64,000 nt of DNA from Larus michahellis (taxonomy: Eukaryota > Chordata > Aves > Charadriiformes > Laridae), in the NCBI RefSeq assembly GCF_964199755.1, contig NC_133914.1, positions 2,356,001 through 2,420,000 of the forward strand, written 5' to 3'. Both the position numbers and the translations under genes were made by a program. Below are positions 58,917-64,000 of this stretch, piece after piece (positions within the stretch are counted from its first letter, which is position 1; every line of letters starts with the position of its first letter). The notes under the pieces were generated by a model. That model was not told the DNA's origin. It ran no database searches and saw only the letters and a list, made by a program, of their open reading frames with translations.

Positions 58917-60582
58917 CGGCCCCGCTGCCCTCTGAACAGAGCATCTTCATTTTCCTGTCTGTAAACAGGGGTGTCAAAGGTGTCCTCACCTCGGGGCCTG
59001 TCCTCGCATTTCCTTCTACCTTTCCTCAGTATTTACTGTAATGAACTTCACGGGCAGATTCAATTTGCACATTTAGCGTGCTTTGAAAGTGGGATCTGGA
59101 CAATTTGGGCTGGATTTGGCCATTATATGAGTTGGGAAAAATAAACTCATAAATGTAAAATTGTATTTGAATTGTCATTCCAAGCCGCGCAGGCAGTCTA
59201 GTACTTTATGGCATTAAAGCCAAAGACGTTACGGCAGCAGAGCCCATCTAGCTATGTTCTGCGTGGCTAACAGGGACATAAAGTGAAGGAGTTCTATCAG
59301 TCATCACAATATTTTTCCTTTTCATAATTACCTCAGGCTCATTTTCCCAGAGGAGCATCTTTTCCTGCTGAGAGCCTCTGGTTCCTCTCTGATACAAAGC
59401 AAAACCACTAAGGACCTGAAAGGACCTGGTCCTGCCCCACAGGATGCCCCGACAATCATCCCTGGGCTTCAGATGGGGCAGGACGGAGCCGGCGGCAGAG
59501 TTTTGCCCAATTTTCCTGTTTTTTGCGTGGCCCCTGCCACTGCCAGGAGTTCCGCAGTGCAGAGCTGGTGGGAAGGTGGAGCCGTGTGTTAATGGCAACG
59601 CGCCTCTTGTCCTCTGACAGTACAACAATAACAAGCGCGACCATTTCAGTGCGTCACCCCACCTGCTGCTGCGATGAGCCGCTGGGTTGTTTTTATGAGT
59701 TGCCGTTTGCGCTGCAGTGCTGGGAGCGCCCAGGCCTGGGCTCCCTGCGGGCACCGGGCAAACTGCCTGCAAAGCCGGCCGTGCCCAGGCGGCTTCTGTG
59801 GGACCTCAGGAAGGTGCCTGCAAACCCCGTGCGTGGCCCTTTGGGTAGCGGTGCAGCGCTAAGACTAGGATGGAGGATTGCAGTTAAAATCTTGAAGATG
59901 GAGGGCCTTCTGTGTCCTCTCCCCTCTCCGCCTCTGCCCCCCTGCAGGGGGAGAATGGGGCGATGCAGCCGCTTCGCCGTCCCAGCTGGTTTGGAGCACT
60001 AACGCTGGCTGCTGAGCCGAGTTTACTTTGACAACTGCTGTTATGTGTAATTAGGATATTACATAGTAAACTCAGGAAATCATCTCTAAATGCCTCCGTG
60101 GACCTGAGGGCTGTTGAAAATTGCAGATTTGTTGTAACATGAGGGTTAATGGATTCTGGTTGCTGTAGTTTCGTATTTAATCTTTACTTTGACTATCTGA
60201 TTGATGTCGGTGGATTCGATAGAAGCCGGTTTCAGAAGGATGCCCTGAGGAAAGCGCTGCACAGCAGCCTGGGGGACGGGGTCTGCGCAGAGCCCCAGTC
60301 CAAGGTCAGCGGGGAGGTTTCTGAAGGCACTACTGGCATAACTGGAACTGGAACAAATGGGAACCGAGTCTCTAACTGCAGATTGTACTTAGGACATTTC
60401 CCTGGGCTCGGTGTTCACACAAAACGTTTAACCATCCAGCGAGGGCTGTGCGTGGCTGGGGAGGGCGGCTGCCCGGCAGGAGGGAGCCAAGTGCTTTGTT
60501 TTGGTTTGAAAAGGTGGAATCACACATTGAGAGCAGCTCTGGACTGTGCGTCTCATCAAAGACTCTGTGAAATTAATAACAC

Positions 60583-60654
60583 ATGCAAATATATGCAAAT
60601 TCTGCTGCCTTTAAATATAGAGGTTTTAAACATGCTAATTAGATGCATATTAAT
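60583..60654 (+). promoter_or_regulatory. tandem octamer (POU) motifs with homeodomain motifs
   Basis: Perfect ATGCAAAT octamers occur at 60583-60590 and 60593-60600, exactly 10 bp apart in the same orientation. TAATTA follows at 60636-60641 and ATGCATATTAAT at 60643-60654, which resembles POU dimer sites. It lies in a GRIK3 intron, so a neural enhancer bound by POU factors is a reasonable guess. Confidence 0.45.
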
Positions 60655-61485
60655 TTTGTAAACAGACACATTGTCTGATCCATGGCAGCGAGTTCTCCAT
60701 TCTTTTGATATAGGGAAGGGTTTGTGGGAGCTTTGCTGGTGGAGGGTGCAGAGAGAGGAGCTGGAAGTGGTGCTGGACATGGGAGCTTTGTGTGCGGGAT
60801 GCAGCGGAGAGGCTGGGCTTCTCTCGGGAGAAGGTGGCTGAGAAGCGACCGAACAGGAGCATGAACGGTGAGGAACGATACAGAGCAGAAATATCAGATT
60901 TCCCATTCCCCTTCATCATACCAGGGAGATGCCAATGAAACGACAAGGCAATGAAATTTCTAAAATCACAAAAGAAAGTGCGTTTTAAAATTCTTTTGTA
61001 CTGGAAGTCTACTAAATCTGTGGAACTGCCTGCCCTGATACAGCAAAAGAGGCTTACGGGTTTATGTTAATAAAGCAAACAAACACAAGCGCATTTGGTA
61101 TGGTAAAGCAGTACAAAGGATATAACACAGGCTGGAGCTAGCGAAGAAGAAAACAAATTTCCCCTGTGGATAGCTCATCTTCAGTTTTCACCACAGGGTT
61201 TGCATCACCCCTACAACCACGCTGAGATAGAGGTCTGAGAGAGGACAGAGCCCTGGAGCCTGACAGTGGTGAGCAACCCCACGCCAGGAGACAGCCCGCC
61301 TTTGGGTACCGGCCAGAGGTCATTCCATTACTGACAGGGGTTTAATGCTGCAGCTCCCCCTGGGTGTTGGATCCCTGCGACACACCAGGCAGCAAAACGC
61401 ATCTGCGCATGGGGAGGACGTCATGTCACATGGCAGCAGATGTGGTGTGATGGCAGTCGGGTAGGGTGGCACCCGCGTCCCCTTA

Positions 61486-64000
<2,515 letters not shown>

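Overview
The window looks like a piece of a bird nuclear genome. It holds spliced vertebrate exons with GT-AG introns and a very low density of recognisable transposons. The one clear interspersed repeat is a 5'-truncated CR1 LINE ending in the ATTCTATG octamer repeat typical of avian CR1. A turtle or crocodilian is possible but less likely.

The only protein-coding gene I can support is the 3' half of a kainate-type ionotropic glutamate receptor on the minus strand, best identified as GRIK3 (GluK3). Six consecutive coding exons lie between 61710 and 43436. All splice sites are canonical, codon phases match at every junction, and together they encode 409 residues plus a stop. They cover the end of ligand-binding lobe S1, M1, the pore loop M2, M3, lobe S2, M4 and the whole cytoplasmic tail. 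The tail ends in ...TPVFP, and the GluK3-type zinc residues (Asp, Asp, His) are present; both point to GRIK3 rather than GRIK1 or GRIK2. The upstream exons (amino-terminal domain and most of S1) lie beyond position 64000.

Layout: 1 to about 39500 is intergenic DNA downstream of GRIK3 with no convincing exon. It holds the CR1 copy at about 22950-23366, several GC-rich blocks, and a few motif clusters that may be regulatory (a four-site GATA cluster at 14548-14585 and a homeodomain TAATT cluster at 30583-30607). From about 39520 to 43435 is a probable long 3' UTR, with candidate poly(A) signals and neuronal microRNA matches. From 43436 to 61710 are the six exons and five complete introns of 238 to 7138 bp. 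From 61711 to 64000 is the 3' part of a further intron.

Within the introns the most notable items are a CpG-dense block at about 47615-47940 and two perfect octamer motifs (ATGCAAAT) exactly one helical turn apart at 60583-60600, followed by homeodomain/POU-like motifs. I found no tRNA, rRNA, CRISPR array or other unusual system. All counts and motif calls were made by eye and no alignment was run.
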